Assembly (NCBI GenBank): GCA_017468465.1
Contig: JAFUIN010000004.1
Coordinates: 1-41,425 of the forward strand
Length of the DNA: 41,425 bases
Source of the DNA: Clostridia bacterium
GTDB lineage: Bacteria; Bacillota; Clostridia; UMGS1840
Reading direction: 5' to 3'
Shown here: positions 18,813-26,123 of the stretch, one piece after another
Numbering within the stretch: position 1 is the first letter of the stretch
Layout of the letters: the number at the start of each line of letters is the position of its first letter
The notes under the pieces: generated by a model
Told to the model about the DNA's origin: nothing
Seen by the model: only the letters and a program-made list of their open reading frames with translations
Databases searched by the model: none
Position numbers and translations under genes: made by a program

Positions 18813-20432
18813 TTAAGCTTGTTTGTTTTTGGTAATTGCTTTCATCACAAACAAGGTTGCAACAGTGAGCACAATACCAACGGGGAGCAATACCCAAGCG
18901 TTGGGGATAAATGCTGCCAACAGGTATACCACGAAGGAAATCAGTGCTACGGTGATTGCATAAGGCAGCTGAGTAGACACGTGATTTACATGGTTAGACT
19001 GGCTTCCTGCAGAAGACATAATGGTGGTATCGGAAATGGGAGAGCAATGGTCACCGCAAACCGCACCTGCCAGACAAGCAGAAACGCCAATGATTAAGAA
19101 TTCGCTGTCACCCGGGAACATTGCAGTTACAATGGGAATCAAGATACCGAAGGTTCCCCAGGAGGTACCGGTAGAGAATGCCAGCACACAAGCAACCAGG
19201 AAGATGATTGCGGGTAAGAAGCCAGCCAGACCTGCTGCTGCAGAGTTCATTAAGCCTTCTACAAATTCAGCAGCGCCCAGTAAACCGGTCATATTTTTCA
19301 GGGCAGTTGCAAAGGTTAAGATTAAAATTGCAGGAACCATTGCATTGAAGCCCTTGGGGATACATTCCATTGCTTCTTTGAAGGTGATTACTCTTCTTGC
19401 AATTAAGTAAATAATGGTTACCAAAAGTGCTACAATAGCGCCCCAGGGTAAGCCAACCGTTGCATCGGTGTTACCAAACGCATCAATAAAGCTTGCGCCG
19501 GAGAAGAATCCGCCAACATATAATAAACCGATGATGGAAATCACAACCAGAACGATAACCGGCAGAATTAAGTCGATTACTTTACCTTTGGGATTTGCGC
19601 CTTCGTCAGCATCCGGAAATTCTTCTTTGCCGGAGGTAAACAGGTCACCTTTGGTCAAAGCGTTGTGTTCATGGAGCTTCATAGGGCCGTAATCAAATTT
19701 CATCAAAGTAATGGCAATAATGAACACTAAGGTTAAAAGAGAATAGAAGTTATAGGGAATTGCACGAACAAACAGCTCAATGCCGGAATAGCCGGTGCCT
19801 TCTGTAAATTCGGAAACGGCAGCTGCCCAGGAAGAAACCGGAGCAATCATACAAATAGGTGCAGCAGTTGCATCAATTAAATATGCAAATTTTGCACGGG
19901 AAATGTTATGACGGTCGGTTACCGGACGCATTACACTACCAACAGTTAAGCAGTTGAAATAGTCGTCAATAAAGATTAACACACCCAAAACAAAGGTGGC
20001 AAACATTGCACCCACACGGGATTTGATGTTTTTTTCTGCCCATCTTCCGAATGCGGCAGAACCGCCTGCTTTGTTGATTAAGGCAACCATAGCGCCTAAA
20101 ATCACCAGGAAAATGAAAATGCCTGCGGTGCCGGAAACTGCAGAAATGAGCCCGTCGTTAACCACTTTGTCCAAAGCGCCAACGGGGTTCCAGTTTACAG
20201 CCAGAAGACCGCCCAGCACAATACCAATGAATAAAGAAGAATACACTTCTTTGGTAATGAGGGCAAGTGCGATTGCCACCAACGGCGGAACCATTGCCCA
20301 GAAAGTTGCGAAATAATTGCTAACAGGAGCTTCGTCTCCGGTTGCAAATGCCACCATCGCAGTGCCCAGCATTAAAAACAGGGTCAAAAGCGAGGTCAGC
20401 ACACTTTTCTTTTTGAAAATTTTCATTTTCAA
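18813..20432 (-). CDS. nhaC: Na+/H+ antiporter, NhaC family
   Basis: A 539-residue polytopic membrane protein that exchanges sodium for protons. It has about a dozen hydrophobic segments and the NhaC family patterns FIDDYFNCLTVGSVMRPVTD near residue 155, MIAPVSSWAAA near 196, STGTSWGTFGILIPI near 430 and GDHCSPISDTTIMSSAGS near 466. An extra N-terminal segment (MKMKIFKKKSVLTSLLTLFL, then AFATGDEA) looks like a signal peptide before the first core helix, which is common in clostridial members. ATG follows AGGAGG. A homologous family exchanges malate/lactate or other ions, so substrate is by family only. Confidence 0.9.
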   Translation of the reverse strand: MKMKIFKKKSVLTSLLTLFLMLGTAMVAFATGDEAPVSNYFATFWAMVPPLVAIALALITKEVYSSLFIGIVLGGLLAVNWNPVGALDKVVNDGLISAVSGTAGIFIFLVILGAMVALINKAGGSAAFGRWAEKNIKSRVGAMFATFVLGVLIFIDDYFNCLTVGSVMRPVTDRHNISRAKFAYLIDATAAPICMIAPVSSWAAAVSEFTEGTGYSGIELFVRAIPYNFYSLLTLVFIIAITLMKFDYGPMKLHEHNALTKGDLFTSGKEEFPDADEGANPKGKVIDLILPVIVLVVISIIGLLYVGGFFSGASFIDAFGNTDATVGLPWGAIVALLVTIIYLIARRVITFKEAMECIPKGFNAMVPAILILTFATALKNMTGLLGAAEFVEGLMNSAAAGLAGFLPAIIFLVACVLAFSTGTSWGTFGILIPIVTAMFPGDSEFLIIGVSACLAGAVCGDHCSPISDTTIMSSAGSQSNHVNHVSTQLPYAITVALISFVVYLLAAFIPNAWVLLPVGIVLTVATLFVMKAITKNKQA

Positions 20433-20480
20433 ATACCTCCTAAATTGATTTCCTCATAATTTGGAAATACGCTTAGAATA

Positions 20481-20509
20481 ATGTTACCATATCAAGAAAA
20501 AAATGTCAA
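20481..20509 (-). promoter_or_regulatory. Promoter of nhaC
   Basis: Minus strand TTGACA (20509-20504), 17 bases, TAACAT (20486-20481). Lies about 50 bases upstream of the nhaC ATG. Confidence 0.65.
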
Positions 20510-20530
20510 GAAAATACGACAATCTTCTTC

Positions 20531-21466
20531 CTATTTTACCAAGTTCTCCTCTTTTTTGTCTGCCTTTTCGGGCAGCTGCACCAAAAGAATGGCACCAAAC
20601 ATCAACACACAACCCCAGATTTCACGGGAAGACAACGCACCTCCGGTAAGGTCCCACCCCCAGGAAATTAAAAGAACGGTAGTTAAGGTTGCAAACACAG
20701 ATTCCAGGCTCATCAGAATGGAAGCGGAGGTGGGGTCGGTATATTTCTGCCCCACAATCTGCAATGTATATGCCACACCGCAGGACAACACTCCTGAATA
20801 ACCGATGGATGCCCAAAGAGAAAGCACCTGTTTTAAGGTGGGTGTTTCTCTCATCAGTACCATGCCGATTAAATTCAAGATGCCACACACAAAAAACTGC
20901 AGACAGGCAAGCTTTACCCCGTCTACCATGGGGGAATATTTATCAATGGCAAGAATATGGAAGGCAAACACAAAGGCACAGATGATGGTTAAAATATCTC
21001 CAACATTGATTGCAAGAGAACCGTCCATACACATTAAGTAGAGCCCGCCCAAGGCAATCACAACCGAAACTGCAATGACTCCACGGGGCTTTTTGCCCAT
21101 AAAAAGACCTAAAACGGGAACAATCACCATATAAAGGGCTGTTAAAAAGCCGGATTTTCCGGGGCTGGTATACACCATGCCGATGGTTTGAAGAGTGCTT
21201 GCCACACAAAGACAAACACCGCAGATGACTCCGCCTGTCAAAAGGGTTTTATCTGCTTTTTTCACACCAATGCCCTTTTTCTTTTTGGAGCGGTCCAAAA
21301 AATAAATCACCGGCAACAGCACCACGCCGCCCAACACACTGCGAATGCCGTTGAAGGCAAGAGGAGAAATTTCTTCCACCCCTTTGCTCTGTGCAATAAA
21401 AGACACACCCCAGATAAAAGCGGTGAGCAGCAAAATCATATTTCCTTTGAGTTTTTGAACATTCAT
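20531..21466 (-). CDS. EamA/DMT-family transporter
   Basis: A 311-residue membrane protein with ten hydrophobic helices in two EamA halves (about residues 8-140 and 150-295). Typical segments are TAFIWGVSFIAQ in helix 1, TSPGKSGFLTALYMVIVPVLG at the end of the first half, and SILMSLESVFATL plus the conserved Glu in the second. The Lys/Glu-rich C-terminus is cytoplasmic. Family members export amino acids, metabolites or drugs; substrate cannot be told. ATG follows AGGAGA. It is separated from nhaC by that gene's own promoter. Its own promoter is covered by an inverted repeat resembling Spo0A boxes. Confidence 0.9.
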   Translation of the reverse strand: MNVQKLKGNMILLLTAFIWGVSFIAQSKGVEEISPLAFNGIRSVLGGVVLLPVIYFLDRSKKKKGIGVKKADKTLLTGGVICGVCLCVASTLQTIGMVYTSPGKSGFLTALYMVIVPVLGLFMGKKPRGVIAVSVVIALGGLYLMCMDGSLAINVGDILTIICAFVFAFHILAIDKYSPMVDGVKLACLQFFVCGILNLIGMVLMRETPTLKQVLSLWASIGYSGVLSCGVAYTLQIVGQKYTDPTSASILMSLESVFATLTTVLLISWGWDLTGGALSSREIWGCVLMFGAILLVQLPEKADKKEENLVK

Positions 21467-21480
21467 AATGCTTCTCCTAC

Positions 21481-21509
21481 ACTATATTTTGTCGAATTTT
21501 CTTCGACAA
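21481..21509 (-). promoter_or_regulatory. EamA gene promoter overlapped by inverted Spo0A-like boxes
   Basis: Minus strand TTGTCG (21509-21504), 17 bases, TATAGT (21486-21481). The perfect inverted repeat TTGTCGAA (21489-21496)/TTCGACAA (21502-21509) covers the -35 and spacer. Each arm contains TGTCGAA, the consensus Spo0A box core, so repression by Spo0A~P is plausible; another dimeric repressor cannot be excluded. Confidence 0.6.
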
Positions 21510-21530
21510 TAAAAGACAAATTTTGCCCAA

Positions 21531-21556
21531 AAAAAGCATCCTTGCGGATGCTTTTT
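21531..21556. terminator. Terminator between the EamA and small membrane protein genes
   Basis: AGCATCC/GGATGCT stem with loop TTGC and A/T runs on both sides. Ends minus-strand transcription from the four-helix-bundle operon before the EamA promoter. Confidence 0.8.
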
Positions 21557-21636
21557 TCCTAACTCCGACTAAATTATACATATATGCAGCTAAGTCTGAA
21601 GAAAAGTACACCATTTTGATACTTGCAAATAGGAAT

Positions 21637-21843
21637 TTATTTTTCTTCTTTCTCCATGTTCTCTTTGCTCTTTTTCAAAAATAATGAACCAAGACAAAGA
21701 AATGTCGAACCAAGGCATAACCATACAATGCCTATAGAAGTATTGTTCCCACCAACAATGTTTATAATTGCTGCCAAGTAGAACAATACGGCTGATACAT
21801 AGAAAAGCGTAGAACTAATTTTATATTCTTTCGATTTTTTCAT
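21637..21843 (-). CDS. Small two-helix membrane protein, unknown function
   Basis: Sixty-eight residues: a Lys-rich start (MKKSKEYK), two hydrophobic segments (about residues 11-29 and 36-55, LFYVSAVLFYLAAIINIVGG and IVWLCLGSTFLCLGSLFL), then a charged tail KKSKENMEKEEK. ATG follows AGGTGA at five bases. It lies 19 bases after the four-helix-bundle gene on the same strand, so the two are probably cotranscribed. I do not recognise a family. Confidence 0.72.
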   Translation of the reverse strand: MKKSKEYKISSTLFYVSAVLFYLAAIINIVGGNNTSIGIVWLCLGSTFLCLGSLFLKKSKENMEKEEK

Positions 21844-21862
21844 TTTTCACCTCGCCAAATGC

Positions 21863-22219
21863 TTATTTATCTGAATTTTGCTTTGCGGTTTTACAAGAAG
21901 CAATCAGCATTACCTTAAGAGAACTACATTTGGAAGAAAGCGATTTAAAGGTGGTTTCATCAATATATTTCGTTCTACATAACAATTCAAGCCAATACCC
22001 TGTTTCACTTGCTTCTTTCAAGGCGATTTCGAGCTTTGAAATAAAATCTTTTTTTCCTTGTGCATACTGTGCTTCATGAATATTGGCACCAATAGAAGTA
22101 CCGCTTCTACCGATTTGATTAGAAATAATGGATTCGTGATTAGATTTCAAATGTTTCACAAGATTTATAATTTCTACGGAAAATTCCATAGAAAGTTCGG
22201 TAAGTTTATTTTCTTTCAA
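21863..22219 (-). CDS. Four-helix bundle protein, S23/IVP-like
   Basis: About 118 residues, all helical, with the family pattern SKQIGRSGTSIG-like segment (NQIGRSGTSIGANIHEAQ), then DFISKLEIALKEASETGYWLELL. Members are encoded inside 23S rRNA intervening sequences and as free genes of unknown role; related Avd proteins bind nucleic acid in diversity-generating retroelements. I place the start at TTG (22219), giving MKENKLTELSMEF, because AAAGGAAG lies seven bases before it and relatives begin this way; ATG at 22252 has no ribosome site. TATAAT is found just upstream. A palindrome array precedes the gene and a small membrane protein follows it. No reverse transcriptase or rRNA is nearby. Confidence 0.82.
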   Translation of the reverse strand: MKENKLTELSMEFSVEIINLVKHLKSNHESIISNQIGRSGTSIGANIHEAQYAQGKKDFISKLEIALKEASETGYWLELLCRTKYIDETTFKSLSSKCSSLKVMLIASCKTAKQNSDK

Positions 22220-22265
22220 AAAATTGCTTCCTTTTATGAAATTATATCCCATGATTGTATATATT

Positions 22266-22440
22266 TTAATGATGCATCGCCGTTGGCGATATGATGTATA
22301 GCTTTCGCGTAATGATGTTGTTCGTTTCACTCACAATGAGGTGATGTTTGCCATAAAATGTGGCGAAGCCATACATCATTCGCGAAGCGAACATCATTGA
22401 CGAAGTCAACATCATTTGCCACAGGCAAACATCATTCAAA
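22266..22440. repeat. Array of small variable palindromes spaced by ATGATG/CATCAT
   Basis: Four ATGATG-type blocks (starting at 22269, 22291, 22312 and 22341) are followed by four ACATCAT blocks (22373, 22391, 22409, 22429), so the whole forms one large inverted repeat. Between the blocks sit short hairpins whose stems differ but always pair: ATCGCC/GGCGAT, TTCGC/GCGAA, TTGAC/GTCAA, TTTGCC/GGCAAA, mostly with GAA or TTC loops. The array lies between tRNA-Val and the four-helix-bundle gene. Maintained pairing with changing sequence implies selection or a copying mechanism acting on the folded form. Confidence 0.85.
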
Positions 22441-22441
22441 A

Positions 22442-22478
22442 AAGTCACCTTTGTCTTGGTAGACAAAAATGACTTCTT
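22442..22478 (-). terminator. Terminator downstream of tRNA-Val
   Basis: AAGTCA-TTGTC pairs with GACAA-TGACTT with a small internal bulge, and on the minus strand is followed by TTTTTT. It would end the tRNA transcript before the palindrome array. Confidence 0.75.
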
Positions 22479-22482
22479 TTGT

Positions 22483-22559
22483 TGGTGGAGACAACTGGGA
22501 TCGAACCAGTGACCTCTTGCATGTCAAGCAAGCACTCTGACCAGCTGAGCTATGCCTCC
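22483..22559 (-). tRNA. tRNA-Val (anticodon GAC), CCA encoded
   Basis: The full cloverleaf is visible: acceptor GGAGGCA/TGTCTCC, D-arm GCTCAGCTGGTCAGAGTGC, anticodon stem CTTGC/GCAAG with loop TTGACAT (anticodon GAC, reading GUC/GUU), T-arm CTGG-TTCGATC-CCAG, discriminator A and an encoded CCA. Length with CCA is 77. Confidence 0.96.
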
Positions 22560-22576
22560 GTGCAAAAACAACTCTT

Positions 22577-22604
22577 ATTATACATCATTTCCCGAATTTG
22601 TCAA
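22577..22604 (-). promoter_or_regulatory. Promoter of tRNA-Val
   Basis: Minus strand TTGACA (22604-22599), 16 bases, TATAAT (22582-22577), about 18 bases before the tRNA. Both hexamers are perfect consensus. Confidence 0.85.
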
Positions 22605-22612
22605 GCAAAAAG

Positions 22613-23164
22613 CTAAACAGCCAGCGAAAAATATTCTGCCACGGTTTCCGGCGATTCCTTCATTCCGTGATCCACCCACCACCGCACCGTTTCCACAAAG
22701 GTTGAAGCAATGTGATTGATCCAGAAATCTTCGGGAAGAATGGTGCTTTTTCTTTCTTCAAACAAAGAAAGCTGACTTTTTATCAAACGAAGCAGACCTT
22801 TTTTGAAATATTGCAAAAAAAGTTCGTTGTTTTGCCCTACCAACAATTTTAAGATGTTGTTATCGTTGTTTTTCAGATGTTTTAACAAATGCAAAAAGAC
22901 GCTGTCACCCTCCTCGCAGGTGAAAATGTGTCTATGCTGGATTTCCGGCTTGGAAACACTGTCAAAAATGTGGCAAAACAGCTCTTCACAAAGCTCTTTT
23001 AACAAAAAATCTTTGGTTTCAAAATGGGCATAAAAAGTAGCACGACCTACATCTGCCCGTTCCAGAATTTCACCAACGGTAATTTTTTCAAAGCTTTTTT
23101 CCGACAACAGCCCTGTAAAAGCCTGAAAAATTGCTTCCCGTGTTCTTTTTTGCCGTCTGTCCAT
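22613..23164 (-). CDS. TetR/AcrR-family transcriptional regulator
   Basis: About 183 residues. The N-terminal helix-turn-helix is clear (ITVGEILERADVGRATFYAHFETKDFLL, around residues 27-54), followed by a helical ligand domain similar to the clostridial TetR_C type with a C-terminal WWVDHGMKESPE segment. Start ATG at 23164 is preferred because GGAGAA lies eight bases upstream; an ATG six codons earlier lacks a good site. It is divergent from a cation diffusion facilitator with inverted repeats between them, so it probably represses that transporter and itself. The inducing ligand is unknown; a metal is possible but this family usually binds organic ligands. Confidence 0.9.
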   Translation of the reverse strand: MDRRQKRTREAIFQAFTGLLSEKSFEKITVGEILERADVGRATFYAHFETKDFLLKELCEELFCHIFDSVSKPEIQHRHIFTCEEGDSVFLHLLKHLKNNDNNILKLLVGQNNELFLQYFKKGLLRLIKSQLSLFEERKSTILPEDFWINHIASTFVETVRWWVDHGMKESPETVAEYFSLAV

Positions 23165-23194
23165 ACTGTTTTCTCCATACATTTTTTCAAATTT

Positions 23195-23300
23195 GTTCCA
23201 TACCGAATCATTTCAGGATTTCATCTGTTGATTTTTTGCCCGTCTGTTCATATGATATTATTGAACACTGTATTCGGTATCGAACATAGGATACCATATT
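23195..23300. promoter_or_regulatory. Divergent operator region between tetR and the CDF gene
   Basis: GTTCCATACCGAAT (23195-23208) and ATTCGGTATCGAAC (23272-23285) are inverted copies with one difference. Overlapping the second is GGTAT...ATACC, and between them lies TGTTCA-N11-TGAACA. These are plausible binding sites for the adjacent TetR regulator. I did not find a fully convincing promoter for either side. Confidence 0.55.
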
Positions 23301-23333
23301 TTTCGGTCAAAGTCAACAGGAGGATTTTGAAAC

Positions 23334-24215
23334 ATGGAAAAAAATATGCTCATTGCATTTTGTTTGAATTTTCTATTTTCGGTTTTTGAATTTATCGGCA
23401 GCATCTTTACAGGAAGTGTTGCCATTGCATCGGATGCCGTTCACGATATGGGAGATGCTGTGACCATTGGAATTTCTCTGCTGTTTGAAAGAAAAAGCAG
23501 AAAACACCCCGACGAAGCCTACACCTACGGCTACCGAAGATATTCGGTTCTGGCAGGCATTTTCTCTACCGTGGTTTTGCTGATTGGTTCTTTGTTTGTT
23601 ATCTACCGAGCTGTGGATAGAATTTTCAGCCCTGCTCCCATCCACTATAACGGAATGATTGGGTTTGCAATCGTGGGCGTTTTGGTCAACGGCTGTGCTG
23701 CGTTTTTTACCCGTGAGGGTGATTCTGTCAACCAAAAGGCAGTCAACCTGCATATGCTGGAGGATGTGTTGGGATGGGCTGTGGTGCTCATTGGCGCCCT
23801 TGTGATGAAATTCACCGACTTTCCTCTTTTGGACCCGCTCTTATCCATCGGAGTGGCAGGCTTTATTTTGTTTCACGCGCTCAAAAACTTAAAACGCGCA
23901 ATCGACTTATTTTTGGAAAAAACGCCCCGGGGAATTTCGCCCGCTCAAATCGTAGAAAAGCTGTCTCAGCTGGATGGTGTTTTAGAGGTTCACCACCTCC
24001 ACCTAAGAAGCATTGACGGTGAAACACATTCTGCAACCATGCACGTGGTGACAGAGGGAGATTTTGCGCAGATTAAAAAATCTGTCCGTGAAACGCTCTC
24101 CTCCTGCGGCATCAGCCACGTAACGCTGGAGCTGGAAACGCCCCGGGAGCATTGCCCCGATAAGCACTGCACCGTGGCAGAACAAAAGCATTGTCACCAC
24201 CATCACCATCATTAA
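23334..24215 (+). CDS. Cation diffusion facilitator transporter with His-rich tail
   Basis: A 293-residue CDF-family metal/proton antiporter: six hydrophobic segments, then a cytoplasmic metal-binding domain (from about residue 205). Metal-site motifs are DAVHDMGD (about 34-41; His38 and Asp34/Asp41) in helix 2 and HMLED (about 142-146) in helix 5. The protein ends in EHCPDKHC and then HCHHHHHH, a run that should bind Zn, Ni or Co. GGAGG precedes the ATG. The helix-5 motif and the His tail favour zinc-like metals. It is paired with a divergent TetR gene and ends four bases from the convergent TRIC gene. Confidence 0.92.
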   Translation: MEKNMLIAFCLNFLFSVFEFIGSIFTGSVAIASDAVHDMGDAVTIGISLLFERKSRKHPDEAYTYGYRRYSVLAGIFSTVVLLIGSLFVIYRAVDRIFSPAPIHYNGMIGFAIVGVLVNGCAAFFTREGDSVNQKAVNLHMLEDVLGWAVVLIGALVMKFTDFPLLDPLLSIGVAGFILFHALKNLKRAIDLFLEKTPRGISPAQIVEKLSQLDGVLEVHHLHLRSIDGETHSATMHVVTEGDFAQIKKSVRETLSSCGISHVTLELETPREHCPDKHCTVAEQKHCHHHHHH

Positions 24216-24219
24216 AAAA

Positions 24220-24864
24220 TCATTCTTCCAAGTGAATTTTGGGAAGACTCCAGCGATATTTAGTTGCCAACAGACGAATCAAAACCACCAACGTCATGGG
24301 AAGTGCAAAGGTCCACACATCTGCAAAGAAATATTTTCTGGAAAAATAGTATACAATTCCGCCAAAAATGGTGGCAAGTGCATACACGTGCTTCTTAAAA
24401 ACGTAGGGAGTGGTATTGGTTAAAATATCACGGAAAATGCCGCCTCCCACTGCGGTAATCATCCCGATTGCCACAACTAAAAAGCCGTTTTCGCCATATC
24501 CGCTCATATAGGCAACCTCGGCACCCGTAACGGTAAATGCGGCAAGCCCCAAGGCATCAAACACGTTGTTGATTTGCTCAATCCGTGTGCGGAAGTCGTA
24601 AAAATGACGTCGGTTCCGATAAGCAATCAAAAAAACTGCCACAGAAACCGCCATTGCAATGATACACACGCGGCTGTTCATAAAAATAGCCGGCGGATGA
24701 ATGCCAATCAGAATATCCCGCACAATTCCGCCGCCCACCGCTGTAATGCAAGAAACAAATACCACGCCGAATATGTCCAGATTTGCACCGATTGCCACCA
24801 ATGCTCCCGATACCGAGAAGGCAACCGTGCCCACAATTTCCAAAATACGCATAAATTCGGTCAT
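24220..24864 (-). CDS. TRIC/UPF0126-family membrane protein
   Basis: A 214-residue protein with seven hydrophobic helices and two copies of the family repeat: ITAVGGGIVRDILIG near residue 40 and ITAVGGGIFRDILTN near 136, each followed by a Pro-containing helix. Bacterial TRIC channels conduct K+ or other monovalent cations; some members have been annotated as glycine transporters, so the substrate is open. ATG follows AAGGAGA. It is convergent with the CDF gene (four bases apart) and divergent from the cysteine-synthase gene. Confidence 0.92.
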   Translation of the reverse strand: MTEFMRILEIVGTVAFSVSGALVAIGANLDIFGVVFVSCITAVGGGIVRDILIGIHPPAIFMNSRVCIIAMAVSVAVFLIAYRNRRHFYDFRTRIEQINNVFDALGLAAFTVTGAEVAYMSGYGENGFLVVAIGMITAVGGGIFRDILTNTTPYVFKKHVYALATIFGGIVYYFSRKYFFADVWTFALPMTLVVLIRLLATKYRWSLPKIHLEE

Positions 24865-24899
24865 AGATGGGTTCTCCTTTTTTTTGATTTGTTGTTATC

Positions 24900-24928
24900 A
24901 GTATATCACAAAATATATCATCCGTCAA
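24900..24928 (-). promoter_or_regulatory. Promoter of the TRIC gene
   Basis: Minus strand TTGACG (24928-24923), 17 bases, TATACT (24905-24900), about 30 bases before the ATG. Confidence 0.7.
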
Positions 24929-25014
24929 TTCATAAAATACTTTTTTGAAGATTTTCTCTCCAAAAGAAAAACAGGCACATTTTTTCAAAAATTGCATAAA
25001 ATATCCAAAAATGA

Positions 25015-25043
25015 TTGCATTCTTCCGAAGAATGTGTTACAAT
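25015..25043 (+). promoter_or_regulatory. Promoter of the cysteine-synthase gene with spacer palindrome
   Basis: TTGCAT (25015-25020), 17 bases, TACAAT (25038-25043). A perfect 8+8 inverted repeat CATTCTTC-C-GAAGAATG (25018-25034) fills the spacer, which is a typical place for a repressor site. The binding protein is unknown. Confidence 0.65.
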
Positions 25044-25084
25044 ACATTTGTTTCTGTGAAAATTCTTGGAAAGGACTTTGATCC

Positions 25085-26014
25085 ATGATATATAACAACA
25101 TTTTAGAAGCCATCGGCAACACGCCCTTAATCCGTCTGTCTCGGATGGTGGAGGAAGATTCTGCCGAAATTTTGGTAAAATTTGAGGGCTTGAACGTAGG
25201 CGGCTCCATTAAAACCAGAACTGCCTACAACATGATTTTAGATGCAGAACAAAAAGGTCTCATCAACGAAAACACCATCATTGTGGAGCCCACCAGCGGA
25301 AATCAGGGCATCGGGCTGGCATTGGTGGGTGCAGTAAGAGGCTATAAAACCAAAATCATTATGCCCGATTCTGTCAGCGAAGAACGCAGAAAGCTGGTCA
25401 ACCATTACGGTGCGGAAGTGATTCTCATTCACGATGCGGGCAACATTGGTGACTGCATTGACGAGTGCTTGAAAACTGCTCTTAAAATGCAGGAGGAAGA
25501 CGAAAACGTGTTCGTTCCCCAGCAGTTTGAAAATCCTGCCAATGTTGACATTCAGCGCAAGCAAACCGGCATGGAGATTTTAGAACAGGTGGCAGGTCCC
25601 ATCCACGGCTTTTGCTCGGGTATCGGCACCGGCGGCACCATCACCGGCATCGGTGAAACCTTAAAAGAAAAAAATCCTGACATGGTCATCTGGGCAGTAG
25701 AACCTGAGGATGCAGCAATTTTATCCGGCGGCTCTATCGGAACCCACTTGCAAATGGGCATTGGCGATGGGCTGATTCCCGCCATTTTGAATCAGAATAT
25801 TTACGACGACATCTGCATTGTAAAAGACGAGGAAGCCATCCGCACCTCCAAAGAGCTGGCATCCATGGAAGGCATTCTGTGCGGCATTTCTTCGGGCACC
25901 AATGTGGCAGCGGCAATCAAGCTTGCCAAAAAGCTGGGCAAAGGAAAAACCGTGGTAACCGTGCTTCCCGATACAGCAGAGCGGTATTTCTCTACCCCCT
26001 TATTTGAAAAATAA
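25085..26014 (+). CDS. cysK: Cysteine synthase-like PLP enzyme
   Basis: A 309-residue fold-type II PLP enzyme. The PLP lysine is Lys43 in GGSIKTRTA, the phosphate loop is GTGGTIT (181-187), and SSGTN near residue 268 binds the ring nitrogen. Normal CysK enzymes combine O-acetylserine with sulfide. Here the substrate loop reads TSGNQG (70-75) where CysK has TSGNTG, and the PLP segment reads NVGGSIKTR instead of NPGGSVKDR. This may mark a subfamily with another beta-substitution substrate, so the cysK symbol is tentative. ATG follows AAAGGA. Monocistronic, with its own promoter and terminator. Confidence 0.85.
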   Translation: MIYNNILEAIGNTPLIRLSRMVEEDSAEILVKFEGLNVGGSIKTRTAYNMILDAEQKGLINENTIIVEPTSGNQGIGLALVGAVRGYKTKIIMPDSVSEERRKLVNHYGAEVILIHDAGNIGDCIDECLKTALKMQEEDENVFVPQQFENPANVDIQRKQTGMEILEQVAGPIHGFCSGIGTGGTITGIGETLKEKNPDMVIWAVEPEDAAILSGGSIGTHLQMGIGDGLIPAILNQNIYDDICIVKDEEAIRTSKELASMEGILCGISSGTNVAAAIKLAKKLGKGKTVVTVLPDTAERYFSTPLFEK

Positions 26015-26020
26015 ATTGAA

Positions 26021-26048
26021 AAAGGCAACGTGCATGTTGCCTTTTTTT
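26021..26048. terminator. Terminator after the cysteine-synthase gene
   Basis: AGGCAAC/GTTGCCT stem with loop GTGCAT and a run of seven T, eight bases after the stop codon. Confidence 0.9.
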
Positions 26049-26058
26049 GTAAAATTTA

Positions 26059-26087
26059 TTTACATTGTTTGCACAGTGTGGTACAAT
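26059..26087 (+). promoter_or_regulatory. Promoter of the GT-C-like membrane protein gene
   Basis: TTTACA (26059-26064), 17 bases, TACAAT (26082-26087), about 36 bases before the ATG at 26124. Confidence 0.7.
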
Positions 26088-26123
26088 GATTTTAGAAAAC
26101 TTCTAAAAAAGGAGTAACTTTTT

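Noticed and set aside
18457-18835. Open frames on both strands encoding SIACSIVGVGVLDDPH-type peptides
   Set aside because: They are translations of the dispersed repeat block GCGGGTCGTCGAGGACGCC, also seen at 30577-30903, and lack ribosome sites and family support.
22266-22440. CRISPR array
   Set aside because: The repeated blocks are only 6-7 bases, change strand in the middle and are separated by short palindromes, not unique spacers; no cas genes are present.
22266-22440. Retron or diversity-generating retroelement
   Set aside because: No reverse transcriptase and no template/variable repeat pair lies in the window.
21560-22559. Genomic island integrated at tRNA-Val with attachment repeats
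   Set aside because: No direct repeat of the tRNA 3' end was found near 21.56-21.64 kb and there is no integrase.
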